A program made the position numbers and the translations under genes. The notes below the pieces were generated by a model, which saw nothing but the letters and a program-made list of their open reading frames with translations, ran no database searches and had not been told where the DNA came from. DNA of 64,000 nt. It comes from Microbacterium sp. (GTDB taxonomy: Bacteria; Actinomycetota; Actinomycetes; Actinomycetales; Microbacteriaceae). Within the stretch, counting starts at the first letter, position 1, and each line of letters begins with the position of its first letter. Where the stretch lies: NCBI RefSeq assembly GCF_031178445.1, contig NZ_JAPSIY010000003.1, forward strand, positions 153,153 to 217,152, written 5' to 3'. This document shows, in pieces, positions 16,636 to 26,056 of the stretch.

Positions 16636-17315
16636 TGCTCCCGGTCGTCCTGCCGAGCGGCGTGGTGTCGGTCTCCGCCGACTGGGAAGCGCCCGCGGGA
16701 CCGGTGAACGACGTGGTGATGATCGCGCATGGCGCCGGCGCCGGCATGCAGCATCCGTTCCTCGTAGGCTTCGCGACCGCGCTGAGAGAGCTCGGCTTCG
16801 CGACGCTGCGGTTCAATTTCCCCTACGTCGAGGCGGGCCGGAGGATGCCGGGGCCGGCAGCGCATGCAGTGCTCACCTGGAACGCCGTCGCCACATGGGT
16901 GCGGTCCGAGGCGCCGGACGCGCGCCTGTGGGCGTGCGGCAAGTCGTATGGCGGCCGGATGGCGTCGATGGCCGCGGCCGAAGGACTCGAGGTCGACGGG
17001 CTCGTGTATCTGGGATATCCGCTGCATCCACCGGGCAAGCCGGAGAAGCCCCGAGTCGAGCACCTGCCCGCCGTGCGCTCGCCGCAGCTGTTCGTGGAGG
17101 GCACGAACGACCCGTTCGTGCAACCTCTTTCGCAGCTCGAGGAGGCGGTCGCCTCCTGTCAGGCCGCGCGGATCGCGTGGATAGAGGGCGGTGGGCACTC
17201 GTTCGAGGTGAAGGGGCGCAAGCGCGCCGCCGGTGAGGTCGGTGCGTCGCTGGCCCCGCTTGTCGCGAGATTCACGACAGACGTCGGCGGCGTCCCTGCT
17301 CGCGGCGGCGCGTGA
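16632..17315 (+). CDS. Alpha/beta hydrolase (KANL3/Tex30-like)
   Basis: 227 residues. Oxyanion region MIAHGAGAGMQHPFL, nucleophile elbow WACGKSYGGRMASM (GxSxG variant), acid in VEGTNDPFV and His in IEGGGHSFEVKG. This layout matches the KANL3/Tex30 alpha/beta hydrolase family. Substrate is unknown. ATG overlaps the preceding stop. Confidence 0.85.
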   Translation: MMLPVVLPSGVVSVSADWEAPAGPVNDVVMIAHGAGAGMQHPFLVGFATALRELGFATLRFNFPYVEAGRRMPGPAAHAVLTWNAVATWVRSEAPDARLWACGKSYGGRMASMAAAEGLEVDGLVYLGYPLHPPGKPEKPRVEHLPAVRSPQLFVEGTNDPFVQPLSQLEEAVASCQAARIAWIEGGGHSFEVKGRKRAAGEVGASLAPLVARFTTDVGGVPARGGA

Positions 17316-17340
17316 GCGTCGATCGGAAGCCGCGATCCGC

Positions 17341-18228
17341 TCACTCGGGCCGCACGAACCGGATCACCGCGTCGACGTAGGCCTCCGGCTGCTCGACGAA
17401 CGTGAAATGCCCGGCCTCCCGCACGGAGACGACTTCCTGACCCGTCGCGGCACGATACGCGTCGAGGACCACGGGAGGCGCGACCATGTCGGACTCGCCC
17501 ACGACCAGCATCGACGGCACGGTCAGCGAGCTCAGCGAAGATCGCCGGTCGTGGTACATCTCCATCAGCAGCGGAAAGTGCGACAGAGCCTTGGACCAGT
17601 CCAGCTCCGACGGCGCGGTGTCCATCAGCCGTTCGTACCTCGAGCGTGTCTCCGCGTCGTGGAGGAAGAGATCGAGGTAGCGACTGCCGAGCGGCTGCAT
17701 CGACTCCCAGGTGCGGTCGTCTCCTGTGATGCGGCGTTCCAGTGACGCGAAGCGCCGGCACGCCGCAGCCGCGTCGATGAGCCCCTCCTCGTCGAGCAGC
17801 GCCGCGGCCCGCGGGAGGCGGTGCCGATCGGTGGCGTCGGTGTCGAGGGCGGGGCAGTCCAGGATGAGTCCGCTGATGTGCTCCGGATGCCGCAGGGCGT
17901 AGTCCAGCGCGCACGCACCGCCCGAGGAGTGCCCGATGATCGTCCAGCGGTCTATGCCCAGCTGCGCGCGGATCTGCTCGAAGTCGGCGATGAGCAGATC
18001 GACCGTCAGCTCCGGATGCGCGGGGAGGTCGTCCGACCTCAGCACACCGCGCTGGTCGACGCCGATGACGCGGAGGCCGCGCTCGGCAAGCCGATCGGCC
18101 ACGGACGCCATGAAGTCCCAGCAGGAGTTCCCCGGTCCGCCGTGGATGAACAGGAGCGGGTGCCCGTCATCAGGTCCGCGCTGATCCACGAATACCCGGG
18201 TGCCGCCGATCTCGAGAAGGGTGCCCAC
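17341..18228 (-). CDS. Alpha/beta hydrolase, proline-iminopeptidase-like
   Basis: 295 residues. The HGGPGNSCWDF oxyanion motif, DQRGVLRSD, and nucleophile IIGHSSGGACALDYA are those of the S33 prolyl aminopeptidase group; acid in VVGESDMVAPP and His in EAGHFTFVEQP. It may be a peptidase or an esterase. GTG at 18228 is preceded by TAGGAT ending six bases upstream. Divergent from the HAD gene with another predicted leaderless promoter. Confidence 0.87.
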   Translation of the reverse strand: MGTLLEIGGTRVFVDQRGPDDGHPLLFIHGGPGNSCWDFMASVADRLAERGLRVIGVDQRGVLRSDDLPAHPELTVDLLIADFEQIRAQLGIDRWTIIGHSSGGACALDYALRHPEHISGLILDCPALDTDATDRHRLPRAAALLDEEGLIDAAAACRRFASLERRITGDDRTWESMQPLGSRYLDLFLHDAETRSRYERLMDTAPSELDWSKALSHFPLLMEMYHDRRSSLSSLTVPSMLVVGESDMVAPPVVLDAYRAATGQEVVSVREAGHFTFVEQPEAYVDAVIRFVRPE

Positions 18229-18309
18229 TGCGGCATCCTACGGGCGGGTGCGAACACCGAGAAGCCTTCTTGTACATCTCCGGGGGCGGGCGGCTGACAT
18301 GATGGACGC

Positions 18310-18912
18310 ATGATCCGCGCCGTGCTCTTCGATCTGGATGGAGTGCTGCGGCACTTCGATCCGGCCTACGTGACCCGGATCGAGGCGGAGCATGCGCTGC
18401 CGGCAGGCAGCATCCACGACGCCGCCTTCGCGGCACCGCTGCTCGACGCCGTCACCACTGGCCGCATCAGCCGAGCGGCCTGGGTGCAAAGCGTGGGGGA
18501 GGAGCTCGGCGATCCGAAGGCCGCGGAGGCGTGGGGCCGGCATCCGTCCGCTCCGGATGCCGCGATGCTGGCGCTCAGCGACCAGCTGCGCACGACGGGC
18601 ATCCGCACAGCCATCCTCACCAACGGCACGGATACGATCACCGCCGAACTGCGCGAACTGGGCATCGACACGCACGTCGACGCCGTGTTCAACTCCGCCG
18701 AGATCGGCTTCGTCAAGCCCGACCCGCGCGTCTTCCGGCATGCGCTGGACGCGCTGGAGCTTTCGCCCGGCGAAGTGTTCTTCACCGACGACTCCGCGAC
18801 GAAGCTCGCCGGCGCGTCCGAGCTCGGGATGCTCACGCACCTGTTCACCGGCATCGATGCGCTGCGCACCTCTCTGCGCGACGCGGGTGTTCCTCAGCCG
18901 GCGATCTCCTGA
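18310..18912 (+). CDS. HAD-superfamily phosphatase
   Basis: 200 residues. Motif I VLFDLDGVLRHFD (nucleophile Asp), motif II AILTNGTDTI, motif III Lys in FVKPDPRVF and motif IV FFTDDSATKLAGA. Helical cap between motifs I and II gives the subclass I layout. Substrate is likely a small phosphorylated metabolite, unknown. CATGAT ends six bases before the ATG. The last 19 bases overlap the convergent kinase gene. Confidence 0.9.
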   Translation: MIRAVLFDLDGVLRHFDPAYVTRIEAEHALPAGSIHDAAFAAPLLDAVTTGRISRAAWVQSVGEELGDPKAAEAWGRHPSAPDAAMLALSDQLRTTGIRTAILTNGTDTITAELRELGIDTHVDAVFNSAEIGFVKPDPRVFRHALDALELSPGEVFFTDDSATKLAGASELGMLTHLFTGIDALRTSLRDAGVPQPAIS

Positions 18913-19781
18913 TCGCTCAGCAGCCGCGAGACGGTGCTGCGCCCCAGGGCCGCCATCGTCGGATTCGAGGTCTCGTAGTACCAGACCAACCCCATCGCCT
19001 GCTGCAGCGCCCACGCGGCGCCGCGGAGCCATTCGGTCTCTGTCGCCCCGGTCGCTTCGCGCAGTCGGCGGCGGCCCGGTGAGTCGAATAGATGCCAGGC
19101 CGCGACGAGGTCGAGCGCGCGGTCGGCAGGACCGAACCCGCCGCCGTCGAGCACGCCGGTCAGCCTGCCATCCGACACCAGCAGGTTCGCCGGGATGAGA
19201 TCCCGATGGCTCATGACGTGCGGGCCGGCGGAAGGCGCGCCGCGCAGTCGGCTCCACAGCGCCGTCACCCCCTCGGTGTCGACGATGCCCTTGCTCTGCG
19301 ACAGGCAGTGCACCATCCACTCGTCGTGGTCGGTGAGCTCGCCGCCACGGCCGCGGCCGTCGAACACGCGGTCGCCGACCGGTACCTCGCGCAGGGCGAG
19401 GATCAGTTCGGCCAGATCGTCGGCGAGCGCGGCGGATGCGGCGAAGCGTGCAGGATCGGCGACGGCACCGGGCACCCAGGTCTGCAGCGACCACGCCGAC
19501 GGGTACGCCTGATGGCCCGCGCCGACGCCCAACGGACGTGGGGCGGCGACGGTCGACGCCTCGGCGAACTGGCCGAGGCCTCTGGCCTCGGCCTCCAGGA
19601 CCGCCGCAGCCGTGCCTTCCAGCGGAAAGCGTGCGGCGATGTCGTCGCCGACGCGGAAGACCGTGTTGACCGTCCCGGCGCCGTCGACCTGCGACAGGGG
19701 AGCACCGGCGAGACTCGGGAAATCGCGGGCGATCAGCTCGCCCGCGAGCTCGGTGCCGACGTTCAGCTGGCCGTCGTGCAT
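18894..19781 (-). CDS. Aminoglycoside-phosphotransferase-like kinase
   Basis: 295 residues with an intact catalytic site: MSHRDLIPANLLV (catalytic Asp194, Asn199) and GVLDGGGFGPADRALDL (metal-binding Asp212). It belongs to the APH/choline kinase fold; similar genes are often called macrolide or hygromycin kinases, but resistance cannot be assumed. ATG at 19781 is chosen because it overlaps the pepP stop (TGATG); the longer frame adds eight residues from within pepP. Confidence 0.85.
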   Translation of the reverse strand: MHDGQLNVGTELAGELIARDFPSLAGAPLSQVDGAGTVNTVFRVGDDIAARFPLEGTAAAVLEAEARGLGQFAEASTVAAPRPLGVGAGHQAYPSAWSLQTWVPGAVADPARFAASAALADDLAELILALREVPVGDRVFDGRGRGGELTDHDEWMVHCLSQSKGIVDTEGVTALWSRLRGAPSAGPHVMSHRDLIPANLLVSDGRLTGVLDGGGFGPADRALDLVAAWHLFDSPGRRRLREATGATETEWLRGAAWALQQAMGLVWYYETSNPTMAALGRSTVSRLLSDQEIAG

Positions 19782-21202
19782 CACCCCTTCAGCCGGGCCA
19801 TCCACGCCTCCACATCCGCGACGGTGCGCGGGATGTCGGCCGACAGGTTGACCGGACCGTTCTCAGTCATGAGGATGTCGTCCTCGATGCGCACGCCGAT
19901 CCCGCGCAGTTCCTCCGGCACGGTCAGGTCGTCGATCTGGAAGTACAGCCCCGGCTCGATCGTGAAGACCATTCCCGGTTCCAGGACGCCGTCGTAGTAC
20001 ATCTCGCGACGCGCCTGGGCGCAGTCGTGCACGTCCATTCCCAGGTGGTGGGAGGTGCCGTGCACCATGTAGCGGCGGTGCTGCCCGCCCCGGTCGGCGT
20101 CGAGCGCTTCCTCAGCGGTGACCGGCAGCAGTCCCCACTCCGCCGTGCGACGTGCGATGACATCCATCGCCGCTTCGTGCACGGCGCGGAACCTCACGCC
20201 GGGCTGCGCTGCGGCGAATGCCGCGTCGGCGGCCTCGAGGACCGTCTCGTACACCCTGCGCTGCACCTCGGAGAAGGTACCGCTCACCGGAAGGGTTCGC
20301 GTGATGTCGGCGGTGTAGAGGCTGTCGACCTCCGCCCCCGCATCGATCAGGATCAGGTCACCGGGCACCACGGCGCCGTCGTTGCGGGTCCAGTGAAGGT
20401 AGCAGGCGTGGTGTCCGGAGGCGGCGATGGTGTCGTAGCCCTCCCAGTTGCCGTCGCTGCGTGCGCGCTGATGGAACACGCCCTCGACCACGCGCTCGCC
20501 TCGCGGGTGCGCGACGGCACGGTCGAGGTCGCGGATGATGTCGTCGAACCCGGATGCTGTGACGGCGACGGCGTGGCGCATCTCCGCGATCTCGTACTCG
20601 TCCTTGATCAGTCGCAGTTCGGAGACGGCGCGGGTGAGGTCGGGGTCCGCATCGACGACGAGGTCGTCTTCGCCGGCGGCGAAGGTCTCGACGTGCGCGG
20701 TCGCCAGGCCCAGGTCTGCGGCGACGCCGTCCAGCGAGGGCCGAGGGCCGATCCAGAACTCGCCGATCGTCGCGTCGGAGTAGAATTCCGCGGTCGTGCG
20801 ATCCGCGCGCTCCCTGAAGTACAGGGTGGCGTCATGCCCTGCATCCGTCGGGTCGAGCACCAGAATCGAATCCGGCTCGGACTCGTTCGCCCACCCGGTG
20901 AGGTGCACGAACGCGGAGTGCGGGCGGAAGGGGTAGTCGGTGTCGTTGCTGCGCTGCTTCAGCGAGTCGGCGGGTACGACCAGTCGTTTGCCGGGGAACA
21001 TCGCCGACAGCATCGCCCGTCGCGCTGCAGCGTACGCGGCCTGGGCCCGCGGCGCGGGAAGTGATTCGGGTCGCTCCGCCCAGCCCGTCGAGATCGTGTC
21101 GAGGAAGCCCTGTGGGAAGGGCTGCTTGCGGTTGGTGTTCTTCGCCTCTGCCGTCGCGGCGTCGTGGGTCTCGACGGCGGTGTCGTGGTCTGCGCTGCTC
21201 AT
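19781..21202 (-). CDS. pepP: Xaa-Pro aminopeptidase (aminopeptidase P)
   Basis: 473 residues. N-terminal AMP domain (about 50-190) then the pita-bread M24 domain. Metal ligands: Asp in LILIDAGAEVDS and YTADITRT, His in GTSHHLGMDVHD, Glu in FTIEPGLYFQ and GVRIEDDIL. It removes N-terminal residues preceding proline. The first ~45 residues are polar and variable. Upstream of, and coupled to, the APH-like kinase. Confidence 0.94.
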   Translation of the reverse strand: MSSADHDTAVETHDAATAEAKNTNRKQPFPQGFLDTISTGWAERPESLPAPRAQAAYAAARRAMLSAMFPGKRLVVPADSLKQRSNDTDYPFRPHSAFVHLTGWANESEPDSILVLDPTDAGHDATLYFRERADRTTAEFYSDATIGEFWIGPRPSLDGVAADLGLATAHVETFAAGEDDLVVDADPDLTRAVSELRLIKDEYEIAEMRHAVAVTASGFDDIIRDLDRAVAHPRGERVVEGVFHQRARSDGNWEGYDTIAASGHHACYLHWTRNDGAVVPGDLILIDAGAEVDSLYTADITRTLPVSGTFSEVQRRVYETVLEAADAAFAAAQPGVRFRAVHEAAMDVIARRTAEWGLLPVTAEEALDADRGGQHRRYMVHGTSHHLGMDVHDCAQARREMYYDGVLEPGMVFTIEPGLYFQIDDLTVPEELRGIGVRIEDDILMTENGPVNLSADIPRTVADVEAWMARLKG

Positions 21203-21283
21203 GCGTCCATCCTCTCACCCCGCCCGCGACCATGGCCTTGTCCGTGGCGACGGCCCGTGCCGAGGGGATGCGGCATCCGCTCG

Positions 21284-22309
21284 TCAGGAGGTCGCGGGCT
21301 CCAGCTGTGCCACCAGCGGGCGGTGATCGCTGCCGCCCGCATCCCGCAGCACCGTCGAGCCGGTCGGGGTCCAGTTGTCGCTCGCCATGATGTGATCGAT
21401 CGGCGCACCGGCGAGTGCGGGCACATCCGCCGGCCAGGTGCCCGCCATCCCGTTCCCGGTACGGCTCGCGACATCGCGGCACCGGCCCATGTCGCCGCCG
21501 TCGACTCCGAACGAGGCCATGTGGTCGAGTGTGGCGTTGAAGTCCCCGGCCAGGATGAAGTCGCCCTCCGGGCATTGATCCGCGATCCACGCCAGATCGG
21601 ACCGCCAACGCGGCATGGCCTCCTCACGGGGTGCCACGGCGTGCACCGCGACGATCGTCGGCCCGTTCCCGTCGACGGGCATGGCGACGGCGCTCGGCAC
21701 GGAGCCGGTGTTGCTGGATCCGTCGCGCGAGGACTCGATCACCGAGTAGTCGCCGAGCTCGGTGGAGATCAGGATGGTGGTCTGCCATGCCTGCGGGCCG
21801 TTCGGCACGTCCGGGCGGATGTTCACGTGGTGCACCCACATCGGAGTACCCGCCTCGCGCATCATGATCGCGATCTGCTCGCCGACCTCCTCCGAGGTCT
21901 CGGGCAGCGCCACCACATCCGCCCGCTGCTCGCGGATCACGCCGGCGATGTCCTCGGCCGGCACCGCGGCGCCCTGCGTGTTCCAGGTCAGCACGCGAAG
22001 CGCCGTGTCGGTCTTCTCCGGCAGCGACCCCGTTCCGGGCCCGCGCAGCGCGCCGATCGCCACGGTGGCCGCGGCCCCGATGACGGCGACGATCAGGATC
22101 GATGCGGCGAAGCCGCGCAGTGGTTTGGCGAGCATGAGCAGCAGGGCCAGCAGGATGATCCCGAGGAGCCCGGCCAGCAGCAGGGCACGCGAGGCCACCA
22201 TCTGCGCGATGGGGAACGTCGTCTCGAGCTGGAAGAACTGCGGCCAGATGAGCACTGCGCACGCGATGGCGAACAGCACCGTGACGAGGATTCCGACCAG
22301 TCGTAGCAT
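21284..22309 (-). CDS. Membrane-anchored endonuclease/exonuclease/phosphatase family protein
   Basis: About 341 residues. Three N-terminal membrane helices (about 3-25, 37-60 and 65-88) are followed by an extracytoplasmic EEP domain with LRVLTWNTQGAAVP, LAGDFNATLDHMASF and GGSDHRPLVAQL. The DNase I-like fold may act on DNA, lipid or phosphate esters outside the membrane. A TAGGCT box lies on the minus strand at 22323-22318; either the ATG at 22309 or the GTG just before it (22312) could be the start. Confidence 0.88.
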   Translation of the reverse strand: MLRLVGILVTVLFAIACAVLIWPQFFQLETTFPIAQMVASRALLLAGLLGIILLALLLMLAKPLRGFAASILIVAVIGAAATVAIGALRGPGTGSLPEKTDTALRVLTWNTQGAAVPAEDIAGVIREQRADVVALPETSEEVGEQIAIMMREAGTPMWVHHVNIRPDVPNGPQAWQTTILISTELGDYSVIESSRDGSSNTGSVPSAVAMPVDGNGPTIVAVHAVAPREEAMPRWRSDLAWIADQCPEGDFILAGDFNATLDHMASFGVDGGDMGRCRDVASRTGNGMAGTWPADVPALAGAPIDHIMASDNWTPTGSTVLRDAGGSDHRPLVAQLEPATS

Positions 22310-22393
22310 CACCCAGAAGCCTAGGCGAGGCTGCTGTGACGGCCCTGGGCGGAGTCGGTCCGGCGCGCCGGGGCGGCGGGGTACGCTCAGAGG

Positions 22394-23269
22394 ATGACGA
22401 CCGGCGCCTCCTCGACCCTCACGGGGCCGGCCGATCTGCACCTGCACTCCAACCATTCCGACGGCACGGAGACTCCTGCAGAGGTCATGCGCCAGGCTCA
22501 TCGGCACGGCATCCGCACCGCCGCCCTCACCGACCACGACCGCACCACCGGTTGGGCCGAGGCCGCGGACGCGGCGGTGGGTCTCGGCATGACGTTCATC
22601 CCCGGCATGGAACTCTCGGCGAAGCACGAATGGCGCAGCGTCCACGTGCTCGGCTACCTCTTCGACCCCGATGACGCCGATCTGGTCGCGGAGACCGCAC
22701 GTATCCGAGGCGACAGGGTCGGGCGGGCGGAGCGCATCGTGCGCAACATCGCCCGCGACTACGACCTCAGCTGGGACGACGTGCTCGCCCAGACCGCCGC
22801 GGACGCGACGGTGGGCCGTCCGCACATCGCCGACGCTCTGATCGAGCGCGGGATCGTCCGCGATCGCACCGAGGCGTTCGACGGCATCCTGAACCCGCGC
22901 GCGGGCTACTACGAGCCGCATTATGCGCCCGACCCCGTCACCGCAGTGCGACTCATCAGCCGTGCGGGGGGAGTGGCGATCATCGCGCACCCGGCGACCT
23001 CGGGGCGCGATCGCATGATGCCCGTGCCCTTCATCGAGCGCCTCATCGGCGAGGGCCTGGCGGGGTTCGAGGTCGAGCACCGCGAGAACACGGAGGCCGG
23101 CAAGCGGGTGCTGCGTGATCTGGCCGCCCGCCACGACCTGATCGTGACAGGCTCCAGCGACTACCACGGTGCGGGCAAACCCAACCGCCCGGGCGAGAAC
23201 ATCACGGCCGATGAGATGCTGGCTCGCGTCCTCGAACGCGGCACCGGCTCGGCTGCGCTTCGCCCCTGA
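22394..23269 (+). CDS. PHP-domain phosphoesterase
   Basis: 291 residues. Metal motifs DLHLHSNHSDG, ALTDHDRTTG, PGMELSA, IIAHPATSG and GSSDYHGAGKPNRPGEN follow the PHP order of YciV/RNase AM-type enzymes, which hydrolyse 3',5'-bisphosphate nucleotides or trim RNA 5' ends. TACGCT ends six bases before the ATG. Divergent from the EEP gene. Confidence 0.92.
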   Translation: MTTGASSTLTGPADLHLHSNHSDGTETPAEVMRQAHRHGIRTAALTDHDRTTGWAEAADAAVGLGMTFIPGMELSAKHEWRSVHVLGYLFDPDDADLVAETARIRGDRVGRAERIVRNIARDYDLSWDDVLAQTAADATVGRPHIADALIERGIVRDRTEAFDGILNPRAGYYEPHYAPDPVTAVRLISRAGGVAIIAHPATSGRDRMMPVPFIERLIGEGLAGFEVEHRENTEAGKRVLRDLAARHDLIVTGSSDYHGAGKPNRPGENITADEMLARVLERGTGSAALRP

Positions 23270-23350
23270 CTGTCGGTGCGGCGCGGTTTCCAGGCGAGCT
23301 GTCAGTCTTCTCCCCGCGAACACCCCGCCGCTCGCCGATAACGTCGGAGC

Positions 23351-24328
23351 ATGCAACGCGGCACCGGTCTAGAGCAGCGCATAGACGCCATCGCCGATCG
23401 GATGCTGCGGGACGCATCCGCGAACGGTGTCAGAGCCGGGCTCATCGAGTTCACCGTCTTCGTGCTGAAGCAGGCGTGGGCGTGCGCGTTCGGGGCCGCT
23501 CTGCTCCTCGTGATCGTCGCGGCGCGGCTGTTCCATCCGGATGACGCCGCGATCGCGCGGAACGATCTGGTGACCATCGCAGCCGTGCTGATCCAGATCG
23601 TCATGCTCACGCTGCGACTCGAGACCGTGCGTGAACTGCGTGTGATCGTGCTGTTCCACGTCACCGGCACCGTCATGGAGCTGTTCAAGACCGACATGGG
23701 ATCGTGGGCGTACGCCGCGGACGGCATACTCCGCATCGGAGGCGTGCCGCTGTTCACCGGGTTCATGTACGCGGCCGTCGGCTCGTACATGGTGCGCGTG
23801 CACCGTCTGTTCGACCTCGGTTTCACCCGCTACCCGCGGCGCTGGCTCACCGCCCTCGTGGCCGCGGCCGTCTATGTCAACTTCTTCACCCACCACTTCT
23901 GGTGGGATGCGCGCTGGGTGCTGCTCGCCGCCGTCGTGGTGCTGTGGTGGCCGACCGTGATGCACGCCCGCATCCGGCGGCGCGTGCTTCGCCTGCCGCT
24001 GCTCGTCGTGTTCGCCGGTGTCGCGCTGTTCATCTGGTTCGCCGAGAACATCGCGACCTGGGCGGGTGCGTGGGCGTACCCCAATCAGACCGCAGGATGG
24101 GAGCCGGTCTCGGCGAGCAAGATCGTCTCGTGGTTCCTGCTGATGATCATCTCGGTCGTCCTGGTCACCTGGGTCTACCCGCCCCAGCCGCCGACGGCCG
24201 AGCTTCGCGGGAGCGCAGGAGCTCGTTCGCGCGCTCCGTCTCGGCTCGCGCTGCGTGAAAAGACGCAGCGCGAGCCGAGAACAGCAGCGCAGAAGCTCGA
24301 CGGCGTGAACGACGACCGCGCAGGTTGA
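23351..24328 (+). CDS. DUF817 membrane protein
   Basis: 325 residues with about eight hydrophobic spans. Family features include EFTVFVLKQAWACAFGA near the N-terminus, HVTGTVMELFKTDMGSW, GVPLFTGFMYAAVGSYM and FAENIATWAGAWAYPNQ, which match DUF817 (lipid- or carotenoid-cyclase-like membrane proteins of unknown role). TAACGT ends six bases before ATG 23351. The last ~35 residues are polar and unlike the family, and a strong hairpin lies in this part. Confidence 0.88.
   Translation: MQRGTGLEQRIDAIADRMLRDASANGVRAGLIEFTVFVLKQAWACAFGAALLLVIVAARLFHPDDAAIARNDLVTIAAVLIQIVMLTLRLETVRELRVIVLFHVTGTVMELFKTDMGSWAYAADGILRIGGVPLFTGFMYAAVGSYMVRVHRLFDLGFTRYPRRWLTALVAAAVYVNFFTHHFWWDARWVLLAAVVVLWWPTVMHARIRRRVLRLPLLVVFAGVALFIWFAENIATWAGAWAYPNQTAGWEPVSASKIVSWFLLMIISVVLVTWVYPPQPPTAELRGSAGARSRAPSRLALREKTQREPRTAAQKLDGVNDDRAG
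24241..24278. terminator. Perfect hairpin inside the 3' end of the DUF817 gene
   Basis: A 16-bp perfect stem (24241-24256 with 24263-24278) with loop GAAAAG, located 50 bases before the DUF817 stop codon and before the end of the convergent helicase gene. It looks like a transcription terminator that has been absorbed into the coding sequence by a lost stop codon. Confidence 0.65.
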
Positions 24329-24355
24329 ACGGAGGGCTGCGGTGAGCCCTGGCGG

Positions 24356-25876
24356 TCAGGCGCCGGTCGGAGCCGCTCCACCGCTGCGGCGGCGACGACG
24401 ACGGCGCTGCGGCGCCGGCTTGCCGTCATGGTGCTCGCGGGTGGTGTCGCCGTCGTGCGTCCCCGCACCCTCGGCATCCCTGTCGGCGGCCGGTGAGGGT
24501 GCGGCTGCGGGCGCACCCGTCTCCGCGGCCGCGCCTTCCGCGAACGTCGAGCCCACGGTGTCCGACGCACGGCTGCGGCGACGACGGCGCCGCGTCGTGC
24601 CCTCAGCGGTGCCCTCGGCTGCGGCGTCCGCCGCATTCTGCGGCTGCTGGCGCTTCTTGCGCTCGCTCGCCGGCTTCTCGGCCTTGGGTGCCGTCGCGAG
24701 GCGGCCCTTCGTTCCCTCGGGAATGTTCAGGTCGGCGAACAGGTGAGGGCTCGACGAGTAGGTCTCGACCGGCTCCGGCTGGCCGAAGTCCAGCGCGCGG
24801 TTGATGAGGGCCCACTTGTGCAGGTCCTCCCAGTCGACGAACGTGACAGCGATGCCCGTCTTGCCGGCGCGGCCGGTGCGGCCGGCGCGGTGCAGGTACG
24901 TCTTCTCCTCGTCGGGGATGGTGTGGTTGATGACGTGCGTGACGTCGTCGACGTCGATGCCACGCGCGGCCACGTCGGTGGCGACCAGCACGTCGCGCTT
25001 GCCGGCCTTGAACGCCGCCATCGAGCGCTCACGCTGCTCCTGGCCCATGTCGCCGTGCACGCCGCCGACGTTGAAGCCGCGGTCGCCCAGCTCGTCGACC
25101 AGCCGCTGCGCCGCGCGCTTGGTGCGGGTGAAGATCACGGTCTTGCCCCGGCCCTCGGCCTGCAGGATGCGGGCGATCACCTCGTCCTTGTCGAGCGAGT
25201 GCGCGCGGTAGACGATGTGCTTGATGTTCGCCTGCGTGAGGCCCTCGTCGGGGTCGTTGGCGCGGATGTGAATCGGGTTCGTCATGAACCGGCGCGCGAG
25301 CGCAACGATCGGACCGGGCATGGTCGCGGAGAAGAGCTGCGTGTGACGGACGGCGGGCACCTTCGAGAAGATCTTCTCGATGTCGGCGAGGAAGCCGAGG
25401 TCGAGCATCTTGTCGGCCTCGTCGAGCACCACCTCGGCCGCGTGGGAGAGGTCGAGCAGGCGCTGGTTCGCCAGGTCGATGAGCCTTCCTGGTGTGCCGA
25501 CGACGATCTGCGCGCCGGCCTTGAGCTGGTCGATCTGACCCTCGTACGCCTTGCCGCCGTAGATGGCGACGACGCTCGTGGAGCGGTTGGACGTGAGCAG
25601 ATCGATGTCCTCGTACACCTGCACGGCCAGCTCGCGGGTGGGCACCACGATTAGCGCCTTGACGCCCGGCTCGGGGTTCAGCCCCAGGCGCTGCACCACG
25701 GGGATGCCGAAGCCGAAGGTCTTGCCGGTTCCCGTCTTGGCCTGACCGATGATGTCCTGGCCGGGGAGGCCGAGTGGAATGGTCTGCTCCTGGATCGGGA
25801 ACGCGTCGACGATGCCCTTGGAGCCGAGCGCGTCGATGATGTCCTGATCGATTCCGAGATCAGCGAATGAAGTCAC
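24356..25876 (-). CDS. DEAD-box RNA helicase (RhlE-like)
   Basis: 506 residues. Motifs: FPIQEQTIPLGL (Q), GQAKTGTGKT (I), VPTRELAVQ (Ia), VLDEADKMLDLGF (II), FSATMPG (III), TDVAARGIDV (V) and YLHRAGRTGRAG (VI). The C-terminal ~100 residues contain Arg-rich blocks such as RRRRRRSRASD and a final QRRRRRRRSGGAAP, likely RNA-binding. GTG at 25876 (VTSFADLGID) is the start consistent with the family; the longer frame is not coding. Gene order with the ferritin-like protein and DUF3107 matches the mycobacterial rhlE region. Confidence 0.93.
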   Translation of the reverse strand: MTSFADLGIDQDIIDALGSKGIVDAFPIQEQTIPLGLPGQDIIGQAKTGTGKTFGFGIPVVQRLGLNPEPGVKALIVVPTRELAVQVYEDIDLLTSNRSTSVVAIYGGKAYEGQIDQLKAGAQIVVGTPGRLIDLANQRLLDLSHAAEVVLDEADKMLDLGFLADIEKIFSKVPAVRHTQLFSATMPGPIVALARRFMTNPIHIRANDPDEGLTQANIKHIVYRAHSLDKDEVIARILQAEGRGKTVIFTRTKRAAQRLVDELGDRGFNVGGVHGDMGQEQRERSMAAFKAGKRDVLVATDVAARGIDVDDVTHVINHTIPDEEKTYLHRAGRTGRAGKTGIAVTFVDWEDLHKWALINRALDFGQPEPVETYSSSPHLFADLNIPEGTKGRLATAPKAEKPASERKKRQQPQNAADAAAEGTAEGTTRRRRRRSRASDTVGSTFAEGAAAETGAPAAAPSPAADRDAEGAGTHDGDTTREHHDGKPAPQRRRRRRRSGGAAPTGA

Positions 25877-26007
25877 AGTATGTTCTTGCCTGTCCGGCGG
25901 CTGCGCGACTGCGTGCCGCGCCAGCGGCGCCTCGTAACGGATCCACGCCGTCTCACTGCTGCCACAGGCGCGGGGCCCTGCTCCGATGGCAGGGTGTGTC
26001 CAGCCTA
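25877..26007 (-). promoter_or_regulatory. Predicted long leader of rhlE-like helicase
   Basis: On the minus strand TAGGCT at 26007-26002 is the nearest good -10 box, giving a leader of about 120 bases before the GTG at 25876. No Shine-Dalgarno is obvious next to the start codon. The divergent ferritin-like gene starts at 26057. Confidence 0.4.
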
Positions 26008-26056
26008 CCGGAGGGGCGCTCGCCGTCGGGATGGGGCGTGCGGGTAACCTGGGCGG

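Noticed and set aside
18894..19781. Antibiotic-resistance kinase
   Set aside because: Catalytic residues are intact, but APH-fold kinases are diverse and nothing in sequence or context points to a drug substrate.
22310..23356. N-terminal extension of the EEP protein to 690 residues
   Set aside because: The extension is antisense to the PHP gene and lies upstream of the predicted promoter; membrane helices begin at the chosen start.
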